From NCBI RefSeq assembly GCF_900119845.1, contig NZ_FPKU01000002.1, positions 467,381 to 531,380 of the forward strand: a stretch of 64,000 nt of DNA, in the 5' to 3' direction. Of the stretch, positions 1 through 11,182 are shown piece after piece. The notes beneath the pieces were generated by a model. It was not told the origin of the DNA and ran no database searches. It saw nothing but the letters and a program-made list of their open reading frames with translations. A program made the translations under genes and the position numbers. This DNA is from Devosia enhydra. GTDB taxonomy: Bacteria; Pseudomonadota; Alphaproteobacteria; Rhizobiales; Devosiaceae. Numbering within the stretch: position 1 is the first letter of the stretch; the number at the start of each line of letters is the position of its first letter.

Positions 1-684
1 GGCATTGAAACGGACATGAATTCAAGCACTTGCGGCAGAAGGTCGCTGGCCGTGGCCGCGTCTTTGGCGGCGATCGCGCGGATTTTTTTGCACGCCAGCA
101 AGCCTTGCCCGCGGGGGCGATAGCGGGCCCGGAGCCGATTCTCCAATGACTCACAAAAGCTTGTGGGCAAGCCTTGGGGAAGAGTGGGGGAACCGGGATT
201 TTTCCCTTGACCCGAGTCTTTTCTGTCAACCCCCTGAATCGCGGATTCGATGGTTGATTGGCCAAGGGCGCCTGTTAGAATGCCCTGGCTGTCACGGGAA
301 AGACGCCTCAGGCACCCGGCCTCGGCAGCAACAGTGTAACATCCAAAGTACGGATTCCGGGCCGCGATGTATTCATCGCTGCCGGGGAACGGGTAGTGTT
401 GTCTTGTTTTTGCGTACCATCGACAGAGCTGGACACCTAGACTTGGAGTTGCCCGGAAACTAATTCAGCGCCACGCCGTTCTGGCAGTGGCATCAGTGAA
501 AGGATCGGTCGGAGCGGCCGCAGGAGACTGCGACCACGAGACGGTTCTGCCATGTTGCGGGGCAGGACCGGCAGCACAACCACGCGCCCGGAAAAGGGCG
601 ACGCCGTCAGCGATGGCGGCGATGACAAGATCCGCGAGCCGTACCCTCTGGGTCCGGCAGCGCGGGATGACAAGGCGAGAGACA
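1..684. other. Non-coding region upstream of dnaA
   Basis: No gene is supported in these 684 bases. A plus-strand frame at 146-463 has composition and peptide content unlike a real protein, and a minus-strand frame from about 145 to the window edge is open but resembles nothing I know. The stretch probably holds the dnaA promoter and leader. Its clearest content is a cluster of six GANTC sites between 137 and 357, listed separately. A TGTGGGCAA at about 162-170 matches a DnaA box in only seven of nine bases and sits next to CACAA/TTGTG arms. I could not pick out a convincing -35/-10 pair. Confidence 0.6.
137..357. promoter_or_regulatory. Cluster of six GANTC sites upstream of dnaA
   Basis: GANTC pentamers start at 137, 148, 214, 236, 244 and 353. 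GANTC is the target of the cell-cycle methyltransferase CcrM in many alphaproteobacteria, and methylation of promoter GANTC sites is known to affect dnaA transcription in Caulobacter. With a simple base-composition model about one site would be expected in a stretch of this length, so six looks enriched. The link to dnaA control is inference from position and from that precedent. No methyltransferase gene is in the window. Confidence 0.5.
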
Positions 685-2226
685 ATGATGCGGGGCGCAG
701 GTTCCGAAAGCGGCAGTGTTGCCGCCGAAATCGGTTCTTCAAGAGGCAGCGGCAATGATCAGCTTTTCGACGATGTCGGACGCAACAGCGGGACGCAGGA
801 CACGGTGAGCGGGCGCGACCTGTTTGCCCGCGTGCGGGCGCGGCTGCGTGCGGCCGTCGGCGAGGATGTGTTCAATTCCTGGTTCGTGCGGCTCGAACTC
901 GAGGAGATGGTGGACGGGCTGGCCCATCTTTCGGTGCCCACGCGCTTCCTCTGCTCGTGGATCCAGTCCAACTACGCCGAAAAGATCCTCTCTTGCTTCC
1001 AGGCCGAAACCGATGCGGTCGAGCGCCTGCATTTCACCGTGCGGGTCAACGGGCAGGCGCGCCCCAGGCTGCAGCCGCCCGCCGAGCCCGCAGCCGAACC
1101 GGCGGCGCCCCCGCCCCAGCCGCGCCCGGTGATCGACGGGGCGAGCCTCGCCATTCCCGCCGCCCCGCGCGGGGATGCGCTTTCGGGCAGCGCGCTCGAC
1201 CCCAAGATGACCTTCGAGACCTTCGTGACCGGGGCGCCCAACGAGATGGCGCTCGGCGTGGCCAAGCAGATCGCCCATGCCGCCGCCAACAACACGGTGA
1301 GCTTCAACCCGGTCTATATCCATTCCACCGTCGGGCTGGGCAAATCGCACCTGCTCAACGCCATCGCCTGGGCGGCCGGCGCCGCCGACGAGAAGCGGCA
1401 CATCGTCTATCTCACCGCCGACCACTTCATGTACCATTTCATCACCGCGGTGCAGCGCCAGTCGGCCCTCGCCTTCAAGGAATGGCTGCGGCGTGTCGAC
1501 CTGCTGCTGATCGACGACATGCAGTTCCTGCAGGGCAAGTCGGCCACCGAGTTCGGCCATACGCTGGGCACGCTCCTGACCGGGGCCAAGCAGGTGGTGG
1601 TGGCTGGTGACGCCCCGCCGCGCGATCTCGAAATGCTTGACGAGCGCGTGCGCTCGCGGCTTTCGGGCGGGCTCGTCGTGCCGATCGCGCCCTTTGACGT
1701 CGAGCTGCGCCGCGACATCGTCACCCGCCGTTGCGAGCAGGCCATGGGCCGCTTTGCCGGGCTGCATTTTCCGCCCGCCGTCATCGATTATATCGCCCAG
1801 GTGGTGGTGAGCCATGGCCGCGACCTCGACGGGGCCGTCAACCGGCTCGTCGCCGCCAACCAGCTGACGCGCGAGCCGATCACCGTGCCGCTGGCCGAGC
1901 GCACGCTGGCCGACCTGGTGCGGGCCCGCGAAATCCGCCGCGTGCGCATCGAGGATATCCTGCGCATCGTCTCGCGCCACTACAAGGTGCCGCGCAACGA
2001 CCTCTTGTCCTCGCGCCGCTCGCGCGACGTGGTGCGGCCGCGCCAGATCGCCATGTATCTGGCCAAGGCCCTGACCAGCCGCTCGCTGCCCGAGATCGGC
2101 CGCCGCTTCGGTGGCAGGGATCACACCACGGTGCTGCATTCGGTGCGCAAGGTGGAGCAGATGATCAAGGATGATGGCGATCTCGCCCAGGAGATCGAAC
2201 TCCTCAAGCGCATGCTCGAGGAATAG
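685..2226 (+). CDS. dnaA: Chromosomal replication initiator protein DnaA
   Basis: AAA+ ATPase that binds DnaA boxes and melts the origin. I place the start at 685, giving 513 aa, because an AAGGCGAG ribosome-binding site lies just upstream; the frame is open to 487 but that extension looks non-coding. Domain I is near residues 45-115, followed by a Pro/Ala-rich linker at 125-165. The AAA+ core has its P-loop at 214-221 (STVGLGKS), Walker B LLLIDD at 273-278 and the RSRL arginine-finger box near 323. Domain IV carries the DnaA-box-binding GGRDHTTVLH at 476-485. The first P-loop glycine is replaced by Ser and the last Thr by Ser; related Rhizobiales DnaAs also vary here, so activity is probably intact. 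First gene of the dnaA-dnaN-recF-gyrB series. Confidence 0.97.
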   Translation: MMRGAGSESGSVAAEIGSSRGSGNDQLFDDVGRNSGTQDTVSGRDLFARVRARLRAAVGEDVFNSWFVRLELEEMVDGLAHLSVPTRFLCSWIQSNYAEKILSCFQAETDAVERLHFTVRVNGQARPRLQPPAEPAAEPAAPPPQPRPVIDGASLAIPAAPRGDALSGSALDPKMTFETFVTGAPNEMALGVAKQIAHAAANNTVSFNPVYIHSTVGLGKSHLLNAIAWAAGAADEKRHIVYLTADHFMYHFITAVQRQSALAFKEWLRRVDLLLIDDMQFLQGKSATEFGHTLGTLLTGAKQVVVAGDAPPRDLEMLDERVRSRLSGGLVVPIAPFDVELRRDIVTRRCEQAMGRFAGLHFPPAVIDYIAQVVVSHGRDLDGAVNRLVAANQLTREPITVPLAERTLADLVRAREIRRVRIEDILRIVSRHYKVPRNDLLSSRRSRDVVRPRQIAMYLAKALTSRSLPEIGRRFGGRDHTTVLHSVRKVEQMIKDDGDLAQEIELLKRMLEE

Positions 2227-2248
2227 TCCACATCACCAGAGCCAGTGC

Positions 2249-2281
2249 AAGGCCGGGCCGCGGCATATCGCGCCCGGCCTT
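2249..2281 (+). terminator. Hairpin downstream of dnaA
   Basis: Perfect 10-bp arms AAGGCCGGGC (2249-2258) and GCCCGGCCTT (2272-2281) enclose a 13-base loop. It begins 22 bases after the dnaA stop and is followed by TGCCTTTG, a weak T-rich tail. It may attenuate or terminate dnaA transcription before dnaN. Confidence 0.4.
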
Positions 2282-2310
2282 GCCTTTGCCGGCTTAAATT
2301 GCAAATGTCG

Positions 2311-2335
2311 CAGCCCCCGATCCGGGGGCTGTTTC
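2311..2335 (+). terminator. Second hairpin between dnaA and dnaN
   Basis: Arms CAGCCCCCG and CGGGGGCTG (9 bp, perfect) flank a three-base ATC loop and are followed by TTTCG. It lies about 20 bases before the dnaN start. It could act as a terminator or attenuator, or fold over the dnaN translation start region, where no strong Shine-Dalgarno is visible. Confidence 0.45.
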
Positions 2336-2355
2336 GTCGAATAGGGCCGGCCATC

Positions 2356-3474
2356 ATGAAAGTCACTCTCGAGCGCAACCACCTGCTCAAGTCGCTGGGG
2401 CATGTGCATCGCGTGGTGGAACGGCGCAACACGTATCCGATCCTCGCCAATGTGCTGCTGCGCGCTGCCGACGGGGCGCTGGAATTGCGCGCCACCGATC
2501 TCGACATAGAGGTCACCGAAAGCGTGCCCGCCATGGTTTCGGGCGCCGGCACCACCACCGTGCCCGCCCATACGCTCTACGAGATTACCCGCAAGCTCGC
2601 CGATGGCGCCGAAGTGCGGCTCGAGACCGATGGCGCCGATCAGGTGCTGCTGACCTCGGGGCGCTCGCGCTTCCACCTCGCCTGCCTCTCGCCCGACAGC
2701 TTCCCCGATCTCAAGTCGGGCAGCTTCAGCCACAGCTTTTCCATTCCGGCCACCACGCTGCGCGAGCTCATCGAGCGCACCCAGTTCGCGATCTCCAACG
2801 AGGAGACGCGCTATTATCTCAACGGCATCTACATGCATGCCCTCGATGTCGGCGGGGAAGCGCGGCTGCGCGCGGTTGCAACCGACGGGCACCGCCTCGC
2901 CCGCGCCGAAGCTCCTGCCCCCGAAGGCATCGCCGGCATGCCCGGCATCATCGTACCCAAAAAGACGGTCGGCGAAGTGCAGAAGCTGCTCGATGGCGCC
3001 GAAGGCGATATCGCCGTCGAGGTGTCCGACACCAAGATCCGCTTCACCCTCGGGCCGGTCGTCCTCCTCTCCAAGCTGATCGAAGGCACCTTCCCCGATT
3101 ACGAGCGGGTGACGCCCAAGAACAACGACAAGGAGATGCAGGTCGATCGCGCGACCTTCGCCACCGCCGTCGACCGCGTCTCCACCATCGCATCCGATCG
3201 CGGCGGCAAGGCGGTGAAACTCTCGCTCTCGGATGGACAGCTCGAGCTGTCGGTCACCAATCCCGACCATGGCACCGCCAATGAGGAACTGGCCGTCGCC
3301 TTCGAGCAGGATCGCTTCGAGATCGGCTTCAACGCCCGCTACCTGCTCGACATCGTCGGCCAGATCCGCTCGGACAATGTGGTCTTCCTCTTCAACGATG
3401 CGGGCTCCCCCACCCTCGTCAAGGAAGAGGGCGAGGCCAGCGCGCTCTATGTCCTGATGCCGATGCGGGTGTGA
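2356..3474 (+). CDS. dnaN: DNA polymerase III beta subunit (sliding clamp)
   Basis: Forms the dimeric ring that tethers polymerase III and many repair proteins to DNA. The product is 372 aa, the usual length, made of three clamp domains. The N-terminus MKVTLERNHLL and the C-terminal YVLMPMRV are typical of the family. I chose the ATG at 2356 because the upstream in-frame extension runs through the two hairpins and has no clamp similarity. The ribosome-binding site is weak (AGGG about ten bases upstream). It follows dnaA and precedes recF on the same strand, a widespread arrangement. Confidence 0.96.
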   Translation: MKVTLERNHLLKSLGHVHRVVERRNTYPILANVLLRAADGALELRATDLDIEVTESVPAMVSGAGTTTVPAHTLYEITRKLADGAEVRLETDGADQVLLTSGRSRFHLACLSPDSFPDLKSGSFSHSFSIPATTLRELIERTQFAISNEETRYYLNGIYMHALDVGGEARLRAVATDGHRLARAEAPAPEGIAGMPGIIVPKKTVGEVQKLLDGAEGDIAVEVSDTKIRFTLGPVVLLSKLIEGTFPDYERVTPKNNDKEMQVDRATFATAVDRVSTIASDRGGKAVKLSLSDGQLELSVTNPDHGTANEELAVAFEQDRFEIGFNARYLLDIVGQIRSDNVVFLFNDAGSPTLVKEEGEASALYVLMPMRV

Positions 3475-3520
3475 GGGCGCGCGCCCCGGCTTGCCGGTGA
3501 GCCAGCCGCCCCGGCAGATC

Positions 3521-4633
3521 ATGGGTTATCCGCATCTTTCGCGCCTGCGCCTCAGCCAGTTCCGCAACTACGCCCACGCCGCCCTCGATCTCGACGGGCG
3601 GCATGTGGTGCTGACCGGCCCCAACGGGGCGGGCAAGACCAATCTGCTCGAAGCCATCTCGCTGCTGGCGCCCGGCCGGGGCCTGAGGCGCGCGCCCTTC
3701 GAGACGCTCGCCAACCAGGCCGGCGACAGCGGCTGGGCGGTGGCCACGACCGTAGAAGGGCCGGAAGGCCCGGTCGATATCGGCACCGGCATGAGCCCGG
3801 GCGACAGCAGCCGGCGGGTGCGGATCAATGGCGCCAATGCCCGCACCATCGAAGAGATGAGCGCCTATCTGCGCGTCATCTGGCTGACCCCGGCGATGGA
3901 CGGGCTCTTCACCGGGCCTGCGGGCGATCGGCGGCGCTTTCTCGATACGCTCGTGACCACGCTCGTGCCGGGCCACACCGCCACCGTCTCGGCCTTCGAT
4001 ACGGCGATGCGCCAGCGCAACCGGCTGCTCTCGGAACCGGCCGACCCACTCTGGCTCGATGCCATCGAGGCGCAGATGGCCGAGGCGGCCGCCGCGCTGC
4101 ATTTCGCCCGTACCGATGCGGTGGGGCACCTCCAGGATCTGCTCGATCGCTCGCTGCCCGACGATGCCTTTCCCTCGGCCCATCTCGCCCTGACCCCGCT
4201 GCTGCCCGAGAGTGCGCCCGAGCAATCGAGCGCGCTCGAGACCGTGCTGCGCAGCCTCTGGCGTTCCGACCGCGACCGTGACCGTGCCGCCGGGCGCACC
4301 CTCGTGGGCCCGCATCGCATCGATCTGGAAGTGGTGCATGCGCAAAAATCCATGCCCGCAGCGCTGGGCTCCACCGGCGAGCAGAAGGCCATGCTGATCG
4401 GGCTCGTTTTGGCGCAGGCCCGGCTGGTGCGCTCGATGAGCGGTCTTGCACCGCTCCTGCTGCTCGACGAGGTGGCGGCCCATCTCGATCCGGGCCGGCG
4501 CGCCCAGCTCTTTCTTGCCATCGACGCCCTGGGCAGCCAGTGCTTCATGACGGGCACGGACGCCATTCTCTTTGAGGCACTGGGCGAGCGGGCCGAGCAT
4601 GTGCATGTCGAGGGCGGGCGCCTGAGGCGCTGA
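3521..4633 (+). CDS. recF: DNA replication and repair protein RecF
   Basis: SMC-like ATPase that helps load RecA at single-strand gaps. The 370-aa product from the ATG at 3521 begins MGYPHLSRLRLSQFRNY, matching the family start. Walker A is GPNGAGKT at residues 33-40, an ABC-type signature appears in STGEQKAML, and Walker B with its D-loop is LLLLDEVAAHLD. An in-frame TTG at 3491 would add ten residues and is less likely. It lies 46 bases after dnaN with no terminator between them, so the two are probably co-transcribed. Confidence 0.95.
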   Translation: MGYPHLSRLRLSQFRNYAHAALDLDGRHVVLTGPNGAGKTNLLEAISLLAPGRGLRRAPFETLANQAGDSGWAVATTVEGPEGPVDIGTGMSPGDSSRRVRINGANARTIEEMSAYLRVIWLTPAMDGLFTGPAGDRRRFLDTLVTTLVPGHTATVSAFDTAMRQRNRLLSEPADPLWLDAIEAQMAEAAAALHFARTDAVGHLQDLLDRSLPDDAFPSAHLALTPLLPESAPEQSSALETVLRSLWRSDRDRDRAAGRTLVGPHRIDLEVVHAQKSMPAALGSTGEQKAMLIGLVLAQARLVRSMSGLAPLLLLDEVAAHLDPGRRAQLFLAIDALGSQCFMTGTDAILFEALGERAEHVHVEGGRLRR

Positions 4634-4817
4634 GGCCCCATGGGCTCTTTCATTGCCCGCCCCTTCACCCCATATGGACATTGATAGCGAGCATCGCGGG
4701 GCCGCCCAGGCCCGAAAGGGTGCAAAACCCCGCCAAACCCACGGAAATCGGCCCGTTTCGGGCCATTCGGCTTGGGGATATTGGTGTGATCCGCTAGGAA
4801 CAATCGAACGGCAATAG

Positions 4818-7289
<2,472 letters not shown>

Positions 7290-7563
7290 CGAAGACTGGC
7301 CGGATCGGGGCGCGCAGCGCCTCGAAAGCGTGTGGTGCTTTTCGGTTTTGATGACCTCGGAGCATGGCTTCAGCGGCAGGGAGTGTCCCTTCGCTGCCAC
7401 AGGGCGATGCGCGCCGCTTAAGACCACATAAACCGGCCACATTTAGCTTCGATACGGCAAGGAACGCGATGCGTCGCCCAGGGCTTCGAGCCGGGGCGCG
7501 CCAGCCAGTGCCCCGGCCGGGGGCCGTCGTCCTTTGCCTGGATGAGCGGCAGCCGGAGGGCCG

Positions 7564-9729
7564 ATGCGCAAGAAATCTGCCGGAGCCCCCTATATGGACC
7601 TGCACCTGTCGCCCGAAGACCGAGTCGGGGCAGCACCGGGCAAGCCGGCAAGCAAGCCGCGTCCCGCCCGCAAGGGCTCGGCCAGGGCAGAACGCGTCGA
7701 GCCGCAACTGGGCGGCAGCGACGCGGCCTTCGCGCTCGATGCCGGCGAGCCCATCGCCCCGGAGCGGCGCGGCAAGGCCAAGCCGGCCAAGGCGCGCAAG
7801 GGCCGTCGCGAAAAGCGCCCCCTCACCTTCGGCTGGTTCGTCGGCAAGCTCTTTTACTGGGGTTTCGTGCTGGCGGTCTGGGGCGGCATCGCCATCGCCG
7901 GCGTCGTCGCCTATTACGCCGTGCAGCTTCCGGCCGCCGACAGCTGGGCCGTGCCCGAGCGTCCCGCCAATATCCGCATCGTTGCCGCCAATGGCCAGCT
8001 GATCTCCAATCGCGGCCAGATGGGCGGCGAGGCCGTGGCCCTGCGCGAATTGCCCCATTACGTTCCGGCCGCCGTGCTCGCCATCGAGGACCGGCGCTTT
8101 TACGAGCATTTCGGCGTCGATCCGATCGGCATCCTGCGCGCCTTCATCAACAACACCACCGAAGGCCGGATCACCGGCGGCGGCTCGACCATCACCCAGC
8201 AGCTGGCCAAGAACCTCTTCCTGACGCCCGACCAGAATTACGGCCGCAAGATCCAGGAAGCGCTGCTCTCGCTCTGGCTCGAGCGCAACTACACCAAGGA
8301 AGACATCCTCGAGCTCTATCTCAACCGGGTGTTCTTCGGGCACAATTCCTACGGCATCGAGGCGGCCTCGCAGACCTATTTCGGCAAGTCGGCGCGCAAT
8401 CTGTCGCTGGGCGAAGCGGCCATCCTCGCCGGCTCGCTGCAGGCGCCCAGCCGCCTCAACCCGCGCACCAATCCCGAGGCTTCGGCCACCCGCGCCCGCC
8501 TCGTGCTCGGCGCCATGGCCGAGGAAGGCTATATCTCGCAGGCCGAAGCCGATGCCGCCGCCATCGATCCCAACAAGCGCATCCGCACCCGGGTGGCCGG
8601 CGCCGAATATTACGTCGCAGACTGGGTCGAAAGCCTGATGACCGCCTATCTGGGCGAGGTGAAGCAGGACGTGATCGTCTCCACCACCATCGACTGGGAC
8701 CTGCAAAAGCACGCCGAATTCGTCGTCAAGGAGATGGTGACCGCCAAGGGCAGCGAGCTCGGCTTCTCGCAGGGCGCGCTCGTGGCGATGGAAACCGACG
8801 GCACCGTGCGCGCCATCGTCGGGGGCACCGATTACGGGCAGAGCCAATTCAACCGCGCCGTCACCTCGCGCCGCCAGCCCGGCTCGGCCTTCAAGCCCTT
8901 CGTCTGGATGGCTGCGATGGAAAAGGGCTATACGCCCGATACCGTCGCCGAGGACGCGCCCTTCAACTATGAGGGCTGGGCGCCGGAAAATGCCGGCGGG
9001 CAATATCGCGGCCAGGTGACGCTGCGCGATGCGCTGGCCTATTCGCTCAACACCATCGCCGCCAAACTCGCCATCGACGTCACCCCGCAGGCCGTGGTCG
9101 AAGCGGCCATGCGCATGGGCATTTCCGCCAACCTGCCGGCGGTGCCCTCGATCGCGCTGGGCACCGCCGAGGTGTCGCTGCTCGAACTCACCGCCGCCTA
9201 CGCCCCCTTCGCCAATGGCGGGCAGGGCGTCATCGCCAATGTCATCACCCGCATCGAAACCGTCGATGGACAGGTGCTCTACGAGAGCATTCCCGCCGGG
9301 CCCGGCGAGGTGGTGTCGCCCGTCGTCGTCGCCGAAATGAACGACATGCTGCACACCGCCGTCGAGATCGGCACCGGCAAGCGGGCCCAGCTCGATGGCT
9401 GGCCGATGGCCGGCAAGACGGGCACGAGCCAGAAGGCGCGCGATGCGGTGTTCGTGGGCTATACCGCGCGCATGGTCACCGGGGTCTGGCTCGGCAATGA
9501 CGATGACACGGCCACCAAGCTTGCCGGCGGCAGCGTGCCGGTCGAGATCTGGAGCCAGTTCATGAGCAAGGCCCATGAGGGCTATGCCGTGGCCGAACTG
9601 CCCGGCATGTATGGCGCCCAGACCCAGTATGCCCAGCCCGATCTGCAGCCGATGGAGCAGGCGCCGCCGCAGCGCACGACCCGCACCATCGTCGATCTCC
9701 TGGGCGAGATCTTCGGCGGACGCCAGTAA
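7564..9729 (+). CDS. Class A penicillin-binding protein (PBP1-type)
   Basis: Bifunctional peptidoglycan synthase, 721 aa, with both glycosyltransferase and transpeptidase activity. A Lys/Arg/Ala-rich cytoplasmic tail of about 90 residues precedes one membrane segment at roughly 97-120. The GT51 domain has catalytic Glu175 in IEDRRFYEHFG, then GGSTITQQLAKN and the KEDILELYLN motif. The transpeptidase domain has Ser441 in SAFK, an SLN motif, and Lys618 in KTGTS. All catalytic motifs are intact. The cytoplasmic tail is long for the family, and a downstream ATG at 7594 could shorten it slightly. The 274-base gap after gyrB contains no gene I can support. Confidence 0.93.
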   Translation: MRKKSAGAPYMDLHLSPEDRVGAAPGKPASKPRPARKGSARAERVEPQLGGSDAAFALDAGEPIAPERRGKAKPAKARKGRREKRPLTFGWFVGKLFYWGFVLAVWGGIAIAGVVAYYAVQLPAADSWAVPERPANIRIVAANGQLISNRGQMGGEAVALRELPHYVPAAVLAIEDRRFYEHFGVDPIGILRAFINNTTEGRITGGGSTITQQLAKNLFLTPDQNYGRKIQEALLSLWLERNYTKEDILELYLNRVFFGHNSYGIEAASQTYFGKSARNLSLGEAAILAGSLQAPSRLNPRTNPEASATRARLVLGAMAEEGYISQAEADAAAIDPNKRIRTRVAGAEYYVADWVESLMTAYLGEVKQDVIVSTTIDWDLQKHAEFVVKEMVTAKGSELGFSQGALVAMETDGTVRAIVGGTDYGQSQFNRAVTSRRQPGSAFKPFVWMAAMEKGYTPDTVAEDAPFNYEGWAPENAGGQYRGQVTLRDALAYSLNTIAAKLAIDVTPQAVVEAAMRMGISANLPAVPSIALGTAEVSLLELTAAYAPFANGGQGVIANVITRIETVDGQVLYESIPAGPGEVVSPVVVAEMNDMLHTAVEIGTGKRAQLDGWPMAGKTGTSQKARDAVFVGYTARMVTGVWLGNDDDTATKLAGGSVPVEIWSQFMSKAHEGYAVAELPGMYGAQTQYAQPDLQPMEQAPPQRTTRTIVDLLGEIFGGRQ

Positions 9730-9739
9730 GGGTCGAGGA

Positions 9740-10483
9740 TCAGCCTTCGGCGCCGTAGCCCATCAGCACGGTGCCATTGGCCTTGAGCCACGTCCGGCCC
9801 TCGTCCATTCCCGGCATGGCCCGCTTGCAGGCCCGCCAGAAGGCCGGCGAATGGTTCATCTCGACCAGATGGGCCACCTCATGGGCGGCGACGTAATCGA
9901 GCACATCGGGCGGCGCCATCACCAGCCGCCAGTTGAAATTGAGCCGTCCGGTCGATGAGCACGAGCCCCAGCGGGTCGCCTGCGAGCGCATGGCAATGGC
10001 CTTGACGGTCACCCCCAATGTTGCCGCATGCACGGCGCACCGGGCTTCGAGATCCTGGGCCGCCTGGACCTTGAGCCAGTCGCAGAGCCGGCGCGCCATG
10101 TGCTCGGGGGCGCCCGGCACCAGCAGCTGCCGCTCGCCTTCGGCATCGTTCGGGGTCACGACGCCGCGCAGCTTTCCGGTAGCGACAATCCGATGCGGCA
10201 CCCCGCGCAGCGGGATCACCGCGCCATCGGCAAAGCCCACCGGCTCGGCCCGACGTCCCATGCGCAGGGCCAGCCATCCGGTCTGGCGGATGAGAAAACC
10301 CTCGGCGTCGGGCCAGCGGCCGGTGGCGGGCACGGTCAGCACCGGCGGGCCCACATGGGGCAGGCTCAACCGGTAGGAGCGGGCCCGGCTCGAGACCCGC
10401 ACCGAGACGGCGACCGGGCGGCCGCCGATCTCGAGCGAGGCGGTCTCGGGCCAGCGCTGGGGTCGCTTTTTCGAAAAGATCAT
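9740..10483 (-). CDS. YgjP-like DUF45 metallopeptidase
   Basis: Predicted zinc metallopeptidase of the YgjP/DUF45 (M48-related) type, 247 aa from the ATG at 10483. The signature is HEVAHLVEMNHSPAFW near the C-terminus: the HExxH zinc site followed by a downstream His, then Phe-Trp. The upstream RWGSCSSTGRLNFNWRLV block is also typical of this family. The physiological substrate is unknown in the family. It converges with the penicillin-binding protein gene, with only ten bases between the stops, so transcripts must end within coding sequence or overlap. The open frame extends further upstream, but that part overlaps the DUF2852 gene in another frame and is not coding. Confidence 0.85.
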   Translation of the reverse strand: MIFSKKRPQRWPETASLEIGGRPVAVSVRVSSRARSYRLSLPHVGPPVLTVPATGRWPDAEGFLIRQTGWLALRMGRRAEPVGFADGAVIPLRGVPHRIVATGKLRGVVTPNDAEGERQLLVPGAPEHMARRLCDWLKVQAAQDLEARCAVHAATLGVTVKAIAMRSQATRWGSCSSTGRLNFNWRLVMAPPDVLDYVAAHEVAHLVEMNHSPAFWRACKRAMPGMDEGRTWLKANGTVLMGYGAEG

Positions 10484-10522
10484 GTCCCGATCATTGCCGC
10501 GATTCGCCGGGGCGGCGCGCAC

Positions 10523-10549
10523 AAAAATGGCGCCCTTCCGGGGCGCCAT
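10523..10549 (-). terminator. Terminator of the DUF2852 gene
   Basis: Read on the minus strand, ATGGCGCC arms with a short CGGAAG-type loop form a 9-10 bp stem followed by TTTTTG. It lies 37 bases past the stop of the DUF2852 gene and before the metallopeptidase start, which makes the two separate transcripts. Confidence 0.7.
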
Positions 10550-10586
10550 CCTTTGACTGCGCGGGTGAGTGCGCAGCTCGTCGCGC

Positions 10587-11042
10587 TCAGTAGCGCCGAT
10601 CCTCGGGCTTGGCATCAAAGCCCTGCCGGCTGCCACGACGCTCGGCCATGAAGCGCTCGAACTCCTCGCGCTCCTTCTGCTTGTTGAGGCTGGCATTGTA
10701 TTCGTGGAAGGCGGCGATCTCCTCGTCGAGGCGACGGCGCTCTTCCTCGAGCTTGCGCAGCTGCTCGGCGCGATATTCATCGAAGGCGGCATTGCCGCTG
10801 TGCGACCCGGTCCAGGCGCCATGGCTGGTCGTGGCGCTGCCGGCACGATTGGCATGCTTGCCAAAGAACGCCTTCTGCTTGTCGACGAAGCGCTGAGCCT
10901 TTTCGGCCGACCCGCCCATATATTCACCCCACAGGATATAGCTCAGCACGGCAAGGCCGGCCGGCCACCAGACGATGAAGCCGATCACCATGAGGGCGAT
11001 GGTGAGCGGCGACCATTGAGGCTTGATGATTGCAGTGGACAT
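10587..11042 (-). CDS. DUF2852 family membrane protein
   Basis: Small conserved alphaproteobacterial protein of unknown function, 151 aa from the ATG at 11042, which has a GGGAGAC ribosome-binding site. The N-terminal hydrophobic segment (about residues 10-35) contains the family pattern GFIVWWPAGLAVLSYILWG. The second half is a charged helix rich in Glu, Arg and Lys (REEFERFMAERR near the end) that is likely coiled. It is divergent from regB, with 140 bases between the starts. Confidence 0.85.
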   Translation of the reverse strand: MSTAIIKPQWSPLTIALMVIGFIVWWPAGLAVLSYILWGEYMGGSAEKAQRFVDKQKAFFGKHANRAGSATTSHGAWTGSHSGNAAFDEYRAEQLRKLEEERRRLDEEIAAFHEYNASLNKQKEREEFERFMAERRGSRQGFDAKPEDRRY

Positions 11043-11182
11043 CTGTTCTTGTCTCCCGGTCACGAATGCGTCCGATGTGGCCCCTTTCACGTAAGGATCA
11101 ACGGCCGGGGCGCATTTTTTGGCGCCGGAAGAAATCTTGATTCAGGGTTCGCACTTACTATGCGGGCGCTGGAGGACAAAAA

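Noticed and set aside
1-150. Minus-strand frame open to the window edge
   Set aside because: It is open from a TTG near 146 but short, has no good start signal, and matches nothing I know. It may be the end of a real gene outside the window; I cannot decide.
146-463. 105-codon plus-strand frame upstream of dnaA
   Set aside because: The peptide is rich in Arg, Gly and Cys without a recognisable pattern, there is no ribosome-binding site, and it overlaps the likely dnaA promoter region.
487-684. N-terminal extension of DnaA
   Set aside because: The frame is open but the added 66 residues look like translated leader, and a good ribosome-binding site precedes 685.
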